Shown: positions 46,033-55,694 of the stretch, piece after piece
Layout of the letters: each line of letters opens with the position of its first letter
Position numbering within the stretch: position 1 is the first letter of the stretch
NCBI RefSeq assembly: GCF_900187945.1
Contig: NZ_FYEH01000001.1
Span: forward strand, 496,001-560,000
From: Arboricoccus pini
GTDB lineage: Bacteria; Pseudomonadota; Alphaproteobacteria; Geminicoccales; Geminicoccaceae
Direction of reading: 5' to 3'
Length of the DNA: 64,000 nucleotides
Notes under the pieces: model-generated
The model's database searches: none
What the model was told of the DNA's origin: nothing
What the model saw: the letters and a program-made list of their open reading frames with translations, nothing else
Program-made: the position numbers and the translations under genes

Positions 46033-46469
46033 GGCGAGAGGCAGCCGGATGGCCGCTGCCGTCCCCGGCGACGGGGGCGGGGGAGGAAAGTCCGGGCTCC
46101 ACATGGACACGGTGCCGGGTAACGCCCGGCGGGGGCGACCCCAGGGAAAGTGCCACAGAAAGCAGACCACCCGCCGGGCCTGTTCCGCAAGGGGCCGGCT
46201 GCGGGCAAGGGCGAAAGGGTGCGGTAAGAGCGCACCGCGGCGTCGGCAACGATGCCGGCATGGTAAACCCCACCGGGAGCAAGACCGAATAGGAACGATG
46301 GCGACATCTTGATGTCGCAGCCTGTCCACGGGCCGGTCGTTCGGGTAGGTCGCGCGAGGCGTCCGGCAACGGGCGCCCTAGAGGAATGGCCATCCATCGC
46401 CTGTTGGGATTTCCATGGCGGAATCTTAATCGGCAGGGACAGAACCCGGCTTACAGGCTGCCTCCCGCC
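46033..46469 (+). ncRNA. rnpB: RNase P RNA, bacterial type A
   Basis: The catalytic RNA of RNase P, which matures tRNA 5' ends. Conserved segments appear in order: GAGGAAAGTCCGGGCTCC, the ACAGAAA and AGAGCGCACC loops, GCAAGACCGAATAGG and the 3' block ACAGAACCCGGCTTACAG. The ends are set by helix P1, in which GGCGAGAGGCAGCC (46033-46046) pairs with GGCTGCCTCCCGCC (46456-46469) with one mismatch. Transcribed rightward just after the amidase gene. Exact termini could differ by a few bases. Confidence 0.96.
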
Positions 46470-46500
46470 GCCCTTATCCAGCGCTACCCACCATTTTACC

Positions 46501-46535
46501 AACAAAGTTACCCACAAAAGGCGTGTAACTTTGTT
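46501..46535. promoter_or_regulatory. Inverted repeat downstream of rnpB
   Basis: Perfect 11-bp arms AACAAAGTTAC (46501-46511) and GTAACTTTGTT (46525-46535) with a 13-nt centre, followed by TTCC. It could be the rnpB terminator, although the stem is AT-rich and the T run is short, or an operator for the dcw promoter region. Confidence 0.5.
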
Positions 46536-46545
46536 TTCCAATATG

Positions 46546-46561
46546 CTTCAAGCGCTTGAAG
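46546..46561. promoter_or_regulatory. Perfect 16-bp palindrome upstream of the dcw cluster
   Basis: CTTCAAGCGCTTGAAG is a gapless perfect palindrome 11 bp after the inverted repeat at 46501-46535. A gapless palindrome cannot form a good RNA hairpin, so a dimeric protein-binding site is the likelier reading. Confidence 0.45.
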
Positions 46562-46851
46562 AAGTTTGCTAAGCTTCGGTCAAGCTTGCGGCATCGAGTT
46601 CCACGGCTCGCGCCGGCGGCGCTGAATTGGCAGCGGGCTTGGCGCTGTGGCGGGTTTGGGATGTCGATTGCACATGGACAATTTTGGCCCGCCGATGCAA
46701 ACGGAACACAGTGATCAACCGCCCTTATGGTATTTTTCTTTGGTCGTGGCTGTAGACTAGAAACTTTTGGTAGAGATCGAGCCGGATAATTCGCCTATAT
46801 CGCGATATGGGCGATGGTCGTTAAGGCAGATCGAACGTTGATTGTCCGAAC

Positions 46852-46878
46852 TTGCTCTCGGGCTCCCGGCGGTATGAT
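46852..46878 (+). promoter_or_regulatory. Candidate rsmH (dcw) promoter
   Basis: TTGCTC (46852-46857) and a good -10 TATGAT (46873-46878), 15 bp apart, which is short. Transcription would start near 46885, giving a leader of about 30 nt to the GTG at 46915 and excluding the upstream TTG start at 46852. Confidence 0.3.
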
Positions 46879-46914
46879 CCGCGGAAGTTCTTGCCCTTAA
46901 GGAAAAAGCCGCCT

Positions 46915-47928
46915 GTGGATAAGACGCGCCCTGCATCGATCGGTCACCTGCCGGTTCTTCTGGCGGAGGTCGTCGCGGCCGTGCAGCCTGCGGCCGGTGC
47001 GCGGATCGTCGATGCGACCTTTGGCGGCGGCGGCTATGCCCGCGCGTTTCTCCAGGCGGCTGACTGCAGCGTGATCGGCGTCGACCGGGATCCGGATGCG
47101 GTTGCGCGGGGGCGGGTGCTCGAGGGGCAATCATCGTCCTTCAAGATGCTCGAGGGCTGCTTTGGCGACTTGCCGGATCTTCTTCTCCAGGCAGGCCTGC
47201 TCGATCCGACGGTTCCCTCCATCGACGCCATCGTGGCCGATCTGGGCGTCTCGTCCTTTCAGCTCGACCAGGCCGAGCGCGGCTTTGCCTTCTCCCACGA
47301 GGGGCCGCTCGACATGCGGATGGATCGCCATTCGCGTACTGCGGCCGAGCTCCTGGCCGATATCGAGCAGGCGGAGCTGGCGCGCATCCTCAGGCTTTAT
47401 GGCGACGAGCCGCAAGCTGGCCGCGTCTCGCGCGCCATCCTGAGGCGGCAGGCGGAAGACCCGATCTTGACGACGAGTCAGCTTCGCGACGTCGTCGGTC
47501 GCGCCAAGGGGGGACGCAAGGGAGCCAGGATCGATCCGGCGACGCAGGCTTTCCAGGCCTTGCGGATTGCTGTGAATGACGAGCTGGGCGAGCTTGAGCG
47601 GTTGCTCAAGGCGGCGGCCGGACTTTTGAAGCCAGGCGGCCGGCTCGTTCTCGTCACGTTCCACTCGGGTGAGGACAGGATCGTCAAGCGCTTCGTCGAC
47701 GAGGCCGGTGGCAAGGTGACCGGGCGCTCGCGCCATTTGCCGCCGGTTACACAGCGGCGGCCCGTCTTTGCCTGGGCAAAGCGTGGCGTGACGGTGGCAG
47801 CCGCAGGCGAGACCGCGACCAACCCCCGCGCGCGCTCGGCCAAGCTGCGCGTCGCCATTCGCCAGGCGGACGACGCAACGGAGGATGGCCCATTGGGGCG
47901 AGATGCTCGCTGGAGGATGGCCGCATGA
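46915..47928 (+). CDS. rsmH: 16S rRNA m4C1402 methyltransferase (RsmH/MraW)
   Basis: SAM-dependent methyltransferase acting on C1402 of 16S rRNA; first gene of the dcw cluster here. The 337-residue product starts with GTG 46915 (AAGGA 11 bases upstream) and soon reads IGHLPVLLAEVVAAV, the family opening. SAM motif VDATFGGGGYARAFL, DAIVADLGVSSFQLD, GPLDMRMD and the C-terminal LVTFHSGEDRIVKRF are all present. The extension to TTG 46852 lacks family similarity. FtsL starts within its stop (ATGA). Confidence 0.96.
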   Translation: MDKTRPASIGHLPVLLAEVVAAVQPAAGARIVDATFGGGGYARAFLQAADCSVIGVDRDPDAVARGRVLEGQSSSFKMLEGCFGDLPDLLLQAGLLDPTVPSIDAIVADLGVSSFQLDQAERGFAFSHEGPLDMRMDRHSRTAAELLADIEQAELARILRLYGDEPQAGRVSRAILRRQAEDPILTTSQLRDVVGRAKGGRKGARIDPATQAFQALRIAVNDELGELERLLKAAAGLLKPGGRLVLVTFHSGEDRIVKRFVDEAGGKVTGRSRHLPPVTQRRPVFAWAKRGVTVAAAGETATNPRARSAKLRVAIRQADDATEDGPLGRDARWRMAA

Positions 47929-48620
47929 GCTGGCGTTTGACCATCTTCACCGGGATGGCCGCCCTCGCATGCGCGGTCGTCGTCTTCGAGTTCAAGGGGA
48001 CGGTTCGCACGATCGATCGGCAGATCGTCTCGACCAGCCGTGAGATCGAGCAGCAGAAGTGGCGCTTGCAGACGCTCCGGGCCGATTACGCCTATCTGAC
48101 GCGGCCTGAGCGGCTGGCGATGCAGGCAGCGCAGCTTGGCATGGTGCCGGCATCGACCAAGGCCATGACGCAGATATCGGCCATCGCCTTAGACAGCCAG
48201 GTGGCTTTCGCCGACCGGGCTGTCCCCGTCACCCTGCCGGGAGGCGAGACGGTGGAGCTTCGCTTCAAGCCGGCTTCGGTCGGCTATGTGGCAAGAGACG
48301 CCGGTGCGATCGGCCAGGAAGATGCCCCACCTGCGTCGGCGGAATCTTCGAGCACGCAGGCGCCGCCGGCACAGCCCGAGAGGGAGCAGGTGGCATCGGC
48401 GACACCCTCAAAGTTGGTGCCGGCCTCCGCCAAGGCGGAGTCGTCGGCCTCGAGCCGAGCCGCTGAAGCCGCCAAGGCCACGAAGGCGGCGCAAGCCGCC
48501 CTGGCCGCTCGTATTGCCCAGGCGACCGCGCGGCGCAGTGCCACGACGGTAGCGCCGCAAAAATCGTCGCCGGCTCCGATGTGGGCCGGATCCCCGCCAC
48601 GCCAGAATAATTTGCCCTGA
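47925..48620 (+). CDS. ftsL: Cell division protein FtsL with long C-terminal extension
   Basis: Bitopic divisome protein between rsmH and ftsI. One TM helix (about residues 5-22) is followed by a leucine-zipper-like periplasmic coil (TIDRQIVSTSREIEQQKWRL then LRADYAYLTRPERLAMQAAQ). The product is 231 residues, about twice the usual FtsL length: residues from about 120 on form a Pro/Ala/Ser/Lys-rich tail with an AAEAAKATKAAQAALAAR stretch. Assignment rests on position and architecture because FtsL sequences diverge strongly. Confidence 0.85.
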   Translation: MSWRLTIFTGMAALACAVVVFEFKGTVRTIDRQIVSTSREIEQQKWRLQTLRADYAYLTRPERLAMQAAQLGMVPASTKAMTQISAIALDSQVAFADRAVPVTLPGGETVELRFKPASVGYVARDAGAIGQEDAPPASAESSSTQAPPAQPEREQVASATPSKLVPASAKAESSASSRAAEAAKATKAAQAALAARIAQATARRSATTVAPQKSSPAPMWAGSPPRQNNLP

Positions 48621-48670
48621 TAAACTGGCGGGCGGCTTGCTAGGTTGTTGTTGGAGGAGGAGTAGGCTCG

Positions 48671-50407
48671 ATGAGCCCTTCGCTGGACCTTTTGGGTCTG
48701 AAGTCGAATCCCAGTCTTCTGAAAGGAAGACGACGGCTCAAGATATTGGGTTTCGGGTTCGGACTTGCCTTTGTGAGCGTGGCGCTGCGCCTGGTCGACA
48801 TGCTGCCGCCGCAGCCGGCCATCAGCTCGGCTGAGGCCAGCGACGAGGCGGAGGGTGCGGATCATCGCCGTCCCGATATCGTCGATCGCAACGGGGTCCT
48901 GCTGGCGACGGACCTGCGGCTGCCATCGGTCTTTGGCGATCCCTTGCTCATCCCCGATCATGCGGCTGCGGCCAAGGCGCTGGCCAAGGTGCTCTCGGGC
49001 ACCACAGCGGCCGAGTTGCAGGATCGACTGGACAAGGCCAGGCGCTTTACCTGGATCAAGCATCAGGTCTCGCCAAAGGAAGAGGAGGCGGTCCTTCAAC
49101 TGGGCATTCCGGGCATCGGCTTTAAGGAAGCCGAGCACCGTGTCTATCCCAAAGGTCGCTCGGCCAGCCATATCGTGGGCTTCGTCGACATCGACAATAA
49201 AGGCTTGGCCGGGATCGAGTACGGGATCGACCATAATATGGTGGGCTCCATCGACCCCGACGTGCCGGTCCGCCTCAGCATCGACCTGCGGGTGCAGGAG
49301 ATCGTTGCCGACGAACTGGGCAAGGCGATGGCCCAGTTCCGTCCTATCGGTGGCTGCGGCATCGTGCTCGACCGGGTGACCGGCGAGGTGCTGGCCATGG
49401 TCAGCATGCCTGATTACGACCTCAATTATCCCAATGCCGCCGGGCCGGAGCAGCGTCGTAATCGCTGCAGCGGCGGCTCCTACGAATTGGGATCGCTCTT
49501 CAAGGTCGTCAGTCACGCCATGTCGCTCGACACGGGCAAGGTGACCTTGCGAAGCACGTTCGATGCGACCGGCAAGCTGCAGATCGGGCGTTTCAGGATT
49601 GGCGACGACCACGCCAAGAACCGGGTCATGTCGGTGCCCGAGATCTTTATGTATTCCTCCAACATCGGCACGGCCAGGATGGCCTTTGCGGCCGGCGGCG
49701 GTCCGGCGCTCGACTCCTTCCTGCGCAAGCTGGGCTTCTACGATAAGCTGCCTTTGGAGATTCCCGAGGTCGCCAAGCCCATGCGGCCGCATCGCTGGCC
49801 TGATATCACGACGGCCACCGTCTCCTTCGGGCACGGCATCTCGATGCCGCCCTTGCAATATCTGGGTGCTGTGGCCGGTCTGGCCGGCGACGGCACGCAT
49901 GTGCCGGTCACCCTTCTCAGGCGTGATCCGGGCGACATGCCGACGCCGGAGCGTTTCATTCAAGAGAAGACGGCCGCGGACTTGCGCTCGATCATGTATC
50001 TGACGGTCGCCAAGGGCACGGGCACGCGTGGCCAGGTCGACGGTTATCTCCTGGGCGGCAAGACGGGCACGGCCGACAAGGCGATCCTTGGGCACAAGGG
50101 CTATGACCACAACAAGGTCTTCGCCTCGTTCCTGGCGGCCTTGCCGATCGATAACCCCCGCTATCTCGTCATGGTTAACGAGGATGAGCCCAAGGGCGAC
50201 AAGAGCACCTACGGCTACAAAGCGGGGGCCTGGGTGGCGGCTCCGGCCGTGAGTAACATCATCAGCCGGATCGCTCCGCTTTTGGGCGTGCCGCCATCGG
50301 CGCCAGACACCATATTGAGCTATCAGGACAAATTCCCGCAGACGCGCGGCATTGGCCTCAAGAGTGTGGAGGGCACGAAGCTTGCTGCTGTCGGAGCTGA
50401 AGACTGA
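48671..50407 (+). CDS. ftsI: Septal peptidoglycan transpeptidase FtsI (PBP3)
   Basis: Class B penicillin-binding protein that cross-links septal peptidoglycan together with FtsW. The 578-residue product has one N-terminal TM (about 23-43), a dimerisation domain beginning RPDIVDRNGVLLATDL, and the transpeptidase motifs S275-x-x-K278 in YELGSLFK, SSN in FMYSSNIGTAR and K464-TGT in GGKTGTADK. GGAGGAGTAGG-type sequence precedes ATG 48671. The murE start lies within its last 26 bases. Confidence 0.96.
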   Translation: MSPSLDLLGLKSNPSLLKGRRRLKILGFGFGLAFVSVALRLVDMLPPQPAISSAEASDEAEGADHRRPDIVDRNGVLLATDLRLPSVFGDPLLIPDHAAAAKALAKVLSGTTAAELQDRLDKARRFTWIKHQVSPKEEEAVLQLGIPGIGFKEAEHRVYPKGRSASHIVGFVDIDNKGLAGIEYGIDHNMVGSIDPDVPVRLSIDLRVQEIVADELGKAMAQFRPIGGCGIVLDRVTGEVLAMVSMPDYDLNYPNAAGPEQRRNRCSGGSYELGSLFKVVSHAMSLDTGKVTLRSTFDATGKLQIGRFRIGDDHAKNRVMSVPEIFMYSSNIGTARMAFAAGGGPALDSFLRKLGFYDKLPLEIPEVAKPMRPHRWPDITTATVSFGHGISMPPLQYLGAVAGLAGDGTHVPVTLLRRDPGDMPTPERFIQEKTAADLRSIMYLTVAKGTGTRGQVDGYLLGGKTGTADKAILGHKGYDHNKVFASFLAALPIDNPRYLVMVNEDEPKGDKSTYGYKAGAWVAAPAVSNIISRIAPLLGVPPSAPDTILSYQDKFPQTRGIGLKSVEGTKLAAVGAED

Positions 50408-51839
50408 AGCCGTTCGGTTGATCGGCGACGGCTCCGTGCGGATCGACGGGCTGGCCGCGGATTCGCGCGAGGTCAAGGCAGGCGACCTGTTCGCGGCCGT
50501 GCCGGGCGTCAAGGCGGATGGCGCCGGCTTCATCGCGGCGGCGCGCGCGGCCGGTGCTGTGGCGGTCCTGCGCCAGGCCCCCGCCAACGACACGGACGAC
50601 CTGCCCATTCTCGAGGCGGCGAACGTGCGCTTGGCGCTGGCACAGATCGCCGCCCGTTTCTACGGGCGCCAGCCGGCGACGATGGTTGCGGTCACCGGTA
50701 CGAACGGCAAATCTTCCATTGCCAGCTTCGTGCGGCAGATCGGTCAATCGCTGGGCATCGCCGCCGCCTCGATCGGGACCTTGGGCGTGCAGGCGCCTGG
50801 AATCGACGAGACCTTGGGCCTGACGACGCCCGGACCCATCGCCATCCACCGGATCCTGCAGCGGTTGGCCGATGACGGCGTGACGCTGGCGGCCATGGAG
50901 GCTTCCAGCCATGCGCTCGACCAGTATCGACTGGACGGCGTGCGTCTGCGCGCCGCTGCCTTTACCAATTTGACGCGCGATCATTTCGACTATCACGGCG
51001 ATTTCGAGGCCTATTTCACGGCCAAGGCGCGCCTTTTCCGGGACTTGCTGCCGCGGACGGGCGTGGCTGTGCTCAATGCCGACATCCCGGAGTTCGAGCC
51101 GCTCTCGGCGATCGCGCGCGCGCGCGGGCTCGAGGTCATGGACTTTGGCCACAAGGCCGGCGCCCTCAAGCTCGTCCATCAAGCACCGACAGCCCACGGC
51201 CAGCTTTTGTCCTTCACGGCGCTGGGGCGGACCGTGACGATCGAAAGCAGCCTCGTCGGCGGCTTCCAGGCGCATAATCTCCTGGCCGCCGTGGGGCTGA
51301 TGCTGGCAGCTGGCATCGAGCTCGATCGCATCCAGGCCGTGCTGCCGGCCGTCAAAGGCGCCCATGGGCGTGTCGAGCGCGTGGCCGCGCGCGCGCATGG
51401 CGCCCCGGTCTTCGTCGATTACGCTCATACTTCAGATGCCCTGGAGCGAGTGCTGGAGGCGCTGCGGCTGCACACGCGCGGTAGGCTGTTCGTCGTCTTC
51501 GGCGCGGGCGGCGACCGTGATCCGGGCAAGCGGGCTTTGATGGGCGCGGCGGCGGCGCGGCTGGCCGACCGGGTCTATGTGACCGACGACAATCCGCGCA
51601 GCGAGGATCCGGCTGCCATCCGCCAGGCGGTGCTGGCGGGCTGCCCCGGCGGCATCGATGCGGGTGATCGTCGCCAGGCGATCTTCCAGGCGGTGGCCGA
51701 CCTTGGGCCGGACGACCTTCTGGTCATTGCCGGCAAGGGCCATGAGCGCGGCCAGACGATCGCTGGGACTGTCTACCCGTTCGATGACGAGATGGTGGCG
51801 CGCGAGGCCGTGGCGATGGCCGACGGAGTGCCCGCATGA
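50382..51839 (+). CDS. murE: UDP-MurNAc-tripeptide synthetase MurE (meso-DAP adding)
   Basis: Cytosolic Mur ligase adding the third stem residue. The 485-residue product has the ATP loop [33 protein letters not shown] and the DNPR motif (VTDDNPRSEDP), which in this family marks meso-diaminopimelate specificity. The start is inferred as TTG 50382, with GGAGG at about 50367-50371, inside the end of ftsI; earlier GTG and TTG codons in frame are possible. It overlaps murF by 4 nt. Confidence 0.95.
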   Translation: MLLSELKTEAVRLIGDGSVRIDGLAADSREVKAGDLFAAVPGVKADGAGFIAAARAAGAVAVLRQAPANDTDDLPILEAANVRLALAQIAARFYGRQPATMVAVTGTNGKSSIASFVRQIGQSLGIAAASIGTLGVQAPGIDETLGLTTPGPIAIHRILQRLADDGVTLAAMEASSHALDQYRLDGVRLRAAAFTNLTRDHFDYHGDFEAYFTAKARLFRDLLPRTGVAVLNADIPEFEPLSAIARARGLEVMDFGHKAGALKLVHQAPTAHGQLLSFTALGRTVTIESSLVGGFQAHNLLAAVGLMLAAGIELDRIQAVLPAVKGAHGRVERVAARAHGAPVFVDYAHTSDALERVLEALRLHTRGRLFVVFGAGGDRDPGKRALMGAAAARLADRVYVTDDNPRSEDPAAIRQAVLAGCPGGIDAGDRRQAIFQAVADLGPDDLLVIAGKGHERGQTIAGTVYPFDDEMVAREAVAMADGVPA

Positions 51840-53215
51840 CGCCGCTTTGGACCGCTGTCGAGGCCGAGGCCGCCACGGGCGGCAAGGTCTTGGGCCACTG
51901 GTCGGTCCAAGCAGTGTCGATCGACACCCGGGCGCTCGGCGAGAAGACGCTCTTCGTGGCGCTGGCCGGCGAAAATCGCGACGGCCATGCCTTCGCCCCC
52001 GAGGCCAGCCAGGCCGGTGCCGTCGTCATGGTCGCGCGCGAGGAGGGCCTGCCCGCCGGCGCGCCTCGCCTCGTCGTGCAAGACACGCTGAAGGGGCTGG
52101 AAGCGCTGGGCGTGACGGCGCGGGCCAGGACCGATGCGCGCATCGTGGCCGTCACCGGCAGCGTGGGCAAGACCGGCACCAAGGAAGCCCTGCGGCATGT
52201 GCTGGCCGCCCAGGACCGGACGCATGCGAGCATCGCCTCTTATAATAATCACTGGGGCGTGCCGCTCTCCTTGGCGCGGATGCCCAAGGCCACGCGCTTT
52301 GGTGTCTTCGAGCTCGGCATGAACCACGCGGGTGAGATCAGCGCGCTTACGCGCATGGTGCGCCCGCACGTGGCGATCATCACCCGCATCGCACCGGCTC
52401 ATCTCGAATATTTCGGCACGCTCGAGAAGATCGCCGATGCCAAGGCCGAGATCTTCGCGGGGCTGGAGCAAGGCGGCGTGGCCGTGCTGCCCCGGGACGA
52501 TGTGCAGTTCGACCGGCTGGCCCGGGCGGCCCGCGAGAACGGTGCCGATATCGTCAGCTTCGGCAGCCACGAGGCGGCCGACTGGCGCTTGCTCGCCTTC
52601 GAGCCAACGGCCGAGGGCTCGCATGTCGAACTGAGCCATAAGGATAGGTCGCTGCGCTTTGCCCTGGGTGCCCCGGGCCGGCATTGGGCGCAGAATGCCC
52701 TGGCCGTCCTGGCAGCCGTCGACGCCCTGGGTGGCGACGTCGAGGCCGCGGCCCTGGCCCTGGCCGAGTTTCAGCCGCCCGGCGGTCGCGGCCAACGGCG
52801 ACCCATCAAGGTGAAGGGTGGCATGGCCCTCCTCCTCGATGAAAGCTACAACGCCAATCCGACCTCCATGCAGGCGGCGATCGACGTCCTGGGCCAGCGC
52901 CCGGGCCGGAGGATCGCCGTGCTCGGCGACATGCTGGAGCTGGGCGCCAGCGCACCCGACCTGCATGCCGGGCTCGCCCCCTTACTCAGCGAGGCGCATG
53001 TCGACCTCGTCTTTCTAGCCGGACCCTTGATGCGCCACCTCTTCGATGCCCTGCCGACCGATCGGCGCGGCGCTTACCGCCCGACCGCAAAAGAACTCGT
53101 TGATCCGGTGGAGGCGGTGCTCCAGCCCGGCGACACGGTCCTGGTCAAGGGCTCGCTCGGCAGCCGAATGAAGTTGATTGTCGATGCACTCGCCGGGAAG
53201 GAGGAGGTCGCCTGA
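51836..53215 (+). CDS. murF: UDP-MurNAc-tripeptide D-Ala-D-Ala ligase MurF
   Basis: Adds D-Ala-D-Ala to complete the UDP-MurNAc-pentapeptide. The 459-residue ligase has the ATP loop [12 protein letters not shown], the [20 protein letters not shown] block and the C-terminal [16 protein letters not shown] and GDMLELG motifs. It overlaps murE by 4 nt and shares one base with the mraY start (TGATG). Confidence 0.97.
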   Translation: MTPLWTAVEAEAATGGKVLGHWSVQAVSIDTRALGEKTLFVALAGENRDGHAFAPEASQAGAVVMVAREEGLPAGAPRLVVQDTLKGLEALGVTARARTDARIVAVTGSVGKTGTKEALRHVLAAQDRTHASIASYNNHWGVPLSLARMPKATRFGVFELGMNHAGEISALTRMVRPHVAIITRIAPAHLEYFGTLEKIADAKAEIFAGLEQGGVAVLPRDDVQFDRLARAARENGADIVSFGSHEAADWRLLAFEPTAEGSHVELSHKDRSLRFALGAPGRHWAQNALAVLAAVDALGGDVEAAALALAEFQPPGGRGQRRPIKVKGGMALLLDESYNANPTSMQAAIDVLGQRPGRRIAVLGDMLELGASAPDLHAGLAPLLSEAHVDLVFLAGPLMRHLFDALPTDRRGAYRPTAKELVDPVEAVLQPGDTVLVKGSLGSRMKLIVDALAGKEEVA

Positions 53216-54303
53216 TGCTGCCTTATTTCCTCCTGCCGATGGCAGAGCACGTCACCTTCTTCAACCTCTTTCGCTATCTGACGTTCAGGACCGGCGGCGC
53301 CGTCATGACGGCCCTGTTCCTGAGTTTTTTGATCGGCCCGCCTTTGATCCGCTGGCTGCGCACGGTCCAGCGCGGTGGTCAGCCGATCCGCCTGGACGGG
53401 CCGGAATCGCATCTGCTTACCAAGCAAGGCACGCCCACCATGGGTGGGATGATGATCTTGGCGGCGCTCGCGGTCTCGACCCTTCTTTGGGCCGATCTGA
53501 GGAACGGCTATGTCTGGATCGTCCTTTTCGTGACGCTGGGCTACGGCGGCCTGGGGTTTGCCGATGACTGGCTCAAGGTGACCAAGCGGCACACGGGCGG
53601 TTTATCAGGCCGGCTGAAGCTTCTGGGGCAGGCGGTGATCGGCCTCGTCGCCGCGATCGCCGTCATGCTGATGACGCCGGGCCCCCTGGCGACGGGCATT
53701 GCAGTGCCAGTCCTCAAGGAAGTCCTGATCCCGCTGGGCTATTTCTTTCCGCTCTACGCCACCTTCGTGATGATGGGCTCCTCCAACGCCGTCAACCTGA
53801 CCGACGGGCTGGATGGCCTGGCCATCGTCCCGGTTCTGATAGCCACCGGCTGCTTCGCGCTAATCGCCTACCTGGTTGGCAACGCGATCTTCGCCGCGTA
53901 TCTGGCTATTCCTTATGTGCCGGGAACGGGCGAGCTCGCCGTTTTTTGCGGCGCCATGGCCGGGGCCTCCCTGGGCTTTCTCTGGTTCAACGCGCCACCC
54001 GCCATGGTCTTCATGGGCGATACAGGCTCGCTCTCGGCCGGCGGTGCGCTTGGTGCCATCGCCATTATCGTCAAGCACGAGCTGGTGCTGGCCATCATAG
54101 GCGGCCTCTTCGTTCTCGAGGCGGTTTCGGTCATCGTTCAGGTTGCCTCCTTCAAGCTGACCGGCAAGCGCGTTTTCCGCATGGCGCCACTTCACCATCA
54201 TTTCGAGAAGAAGGGTTGGAAGGAACCCACCATCGTCATCCGCTTTTGGATCTTGGCCATGATCCTGGCCATTGTCGGTCTTTCGACGTTGAAACTGCGA
54301 TGA
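53215..54303 (+). CDS. mraY: Phospho-MurNAc-pentapeptide transferase MraY
   Basis: Ten-TM enzyme that forms lipid I on undecaprenyl phosphate at the inner membrane. The 362-residue product has the opening [16 protein letters not shown], the conserved GTPTMGGM loop, the catalytic Asp region [18 protein letters not shown] and the C-terminal [13 protein letters not shown]. Its stop overlaps the murD start (ATGA). Confidence 0.97.
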   Translation: MLPYFLLPMAEHVTFFNLFRYLTFRTGGAVMTALFLSFLIGPPLIRWLRTVQRGGQPIRLDGPESHLLTKQGTPTMGGMMILAALAVSTLLWADLRNGYVWIVLFVTLGYGGLGFADDWLKVTKRHTGGLSGRLKLLGQAVIGLVAAIAVMLMTPGPLATGIAVPVLKEVLIPLGYFFPLYATFVMMGSSNAVNLTDGLDGLAIVPVLIATGCFALIAYLVGNAIFAAYLAIPYVPGTGELAVFCGAMAGASLGFLWFNAPPAMVFMGDTGSLSAGGALGAIAIIVKHELVLAIIGGLFVLEAVSVIVQVASFKLTGKRVFRMAPLHHHFEKKGWKEPTIVIRFWILAMILAIVGLSTLKLR

Positions 54304-55694
54304 GCGCCAGCCCCGCTCTTGCTGCCTGGCAGGGCCGGCCGGTCGGCGTTATCGGCCTAGCGCGGAGTGGCATTGCCGTAGTCAGGGCGCTTGTCGAGGC
54401 TGGGGCCCAGCCCGTGGCTTTCGACGATCGGCCATCTGCCCTGGCAACTGCCGTCGGTCTGGGCGCGCGCCAGGGTGCCTTGGCTGACATCTCCTCGTTG
54501 AGCCTCCTCGTGGCTAGCCCGGGCATACCCTTTACCCATCCGGCCCCACACCCGGTGTTCGAGGCGGCGAGGGCGGCCGGTGTCGAGATCGTGGGCGATG
54601 TCGAGCTCTTTTGCCGGACGCACGAAACGGGACCGATCATCGGAGTCACCGGCACCAACGGTAAATCGACAACCAGCGCGCTCATCCATCACCTCCTCGA
54701 AGAGGCTGGCCTGCCATCCCTCCTGGGCGGCAATATTGGCAAGGCTGTCTTCGAACTCAGCCCCGCACCGGGCCAGCCCTTTGTCCTCGAGCTCTCCTCC
54801 TTCCAGCTCGACCTCATCAGCCGCTTTCGGCCCAAGGTTGCCGTCTGGCTGAACCTGACGCCCGACCATTTGGATCGGCACGGGTCCATCGAAGGCTATC
54901 TGGCGGCCAAGAAGCGGATCTTCATGAACCAGGGCGAAGGTGACATCGCTGTCGTTGCCGTCGACGATGCGATTTCGGCCAAGCTCGCCAATGACCGGGC
55001 GCAGTCCAGCCCGAGGCTCATGCGCGTGCGTGTGGGAGAACCCGCGGGCGATGAAATCTTCGTGCAGGCGGGACAGATCAACGATCCTACGATCGGATAC
55101 GAGCCCGTGGCCGACCTTGCGGGAATCCCCTCCCTGCGCGGCACGCATAACTGGCAGAATGCCGCTGCGGCCTATGCGGCATTGCGGGGGCTGGGATTGC
55201 CGCCCGAGCGGTTCGTCCAGGGCTTTGCGAGCTTCAAGGGGCTGCCGCACCGGATGGAAGAAGTGCGCCGCTTCCGCAATCTCTGCCTCGTCAATGACAG
55301 CAAGGCCACCAATCCGGATTCGGCGACCAGGAGCCTGGCCGCGTTCGAAAACATCTTCTGGATCGCGGGTGGCAAGGCGAAGCCCGGCGGCTTTGCCAGC
55401 CTCGATCCCTACCTCGCCAATGTTCGGCACGGATATTTCATCGGCGATGCGGCAGCCGAGATGATCGCGGCCTTCCAGGGCAAAATCCCGACCACGTCGG
55501 CCGGCACCCTGGAGCGGGCGCTGGCCGCCGCCTTCGACGATGCGCGCTCGTCGGGCCTGGAGGCAACGATCCTCCTGGCGCCCGCCTGCGCCTCGTTCGA
55601 TCAATTCACGAGCTACGAGGCGCGCGGTGAGCGCTTTCGTGAGCTGGCACTTGACCTTGGCACCAGGGCTGAAGTCCGGGAGATCGTCACATGA
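54300..55694 (+). CDS. murD: UDP-MurNAc-L-alanine:D-glutamate ligase MurD
   Basis: Adds D-Glu to UDP-MurNAc-L-Ala. The 464-residue product has the N-terminal Rossmann-like [14 protein letters not shown], the ATP loop [34 protein letters not shown] and the [12 protein letters not shown] block. ATG 54300 overlaps the mraY stop; the frame extends upstream to 53946 only as a shadow of mraY. It ends overlapping ftsW. Confidence 0.97.
   Translation: MSASPALAAWQGRPVGVIGLARSGIAVVRALVEAGAQPVAFDDRPSALATAVGLGARQGALADISSLSLLVASPGIPFTHPAPHPVFEAARAAGVEIVGDVELFCRTHETGPIIGVTGTNGKSTTSALIHHLLEEAGLPSLLGGNIGKAVFELSPAPGQPFVLELSSFQLDLISRFRPKVAVWLNLTPDHLDRHGSIEGYLAAKKRIFMNQGEGDIAVVAVDDAISAKLANDRAQSSPRLMRVRVGEPAGDEIFVQAGQINDPTIGYEPVADLAGIPSLRGTHNWQNAAAAYAALRGLGLPPERFVQGFASFKGLPHRMEEVRRFRNLCLVNDSKATNPDSATRSLAAFENIFWIAGGKAKPGGFASLDPYLANVRHGYFIGDAAAEMIAAFQGKIPTTSAGTLERALAAAFDDARSSGLEATILLAPACASFDQFTSYEARGERFRELALDLGTRAEVREIVT

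Larger units (their letters stand above)
46470..46914. other. Non-coding region between rnpB and rsmH, position normally holding mraZ
   Basis: About 445 bp without a credible gene; I find no MraZ-like frame. It contains an inverted repeat (46501-46535), a 16-bp palindrome (46546-46561), three ACC(C/A)A units 12 bp apart (46486, 46498, 46510) and a possible rsmH promoter near the right end. The AT content is higher than in the flanking genes, consistent with a regulatory region. Confidence 0.6.

Noticed and set aside
46914..46922. Perfect DnaA box (TGTGGATAA) at the rsmH start codon
   Set aside because: A single 9-mer match is expected about once in two windows of this size; no cluster of boxes, so no origin is claimed.
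48284..50608. 774-codon open frame antisense to ftsL, ftsI and murE
   Set aside because: Lies entirely opposite well-supported genes; composition is Arg/His/Gly-rich as expected for the antisense of GC-rich coding DNA.
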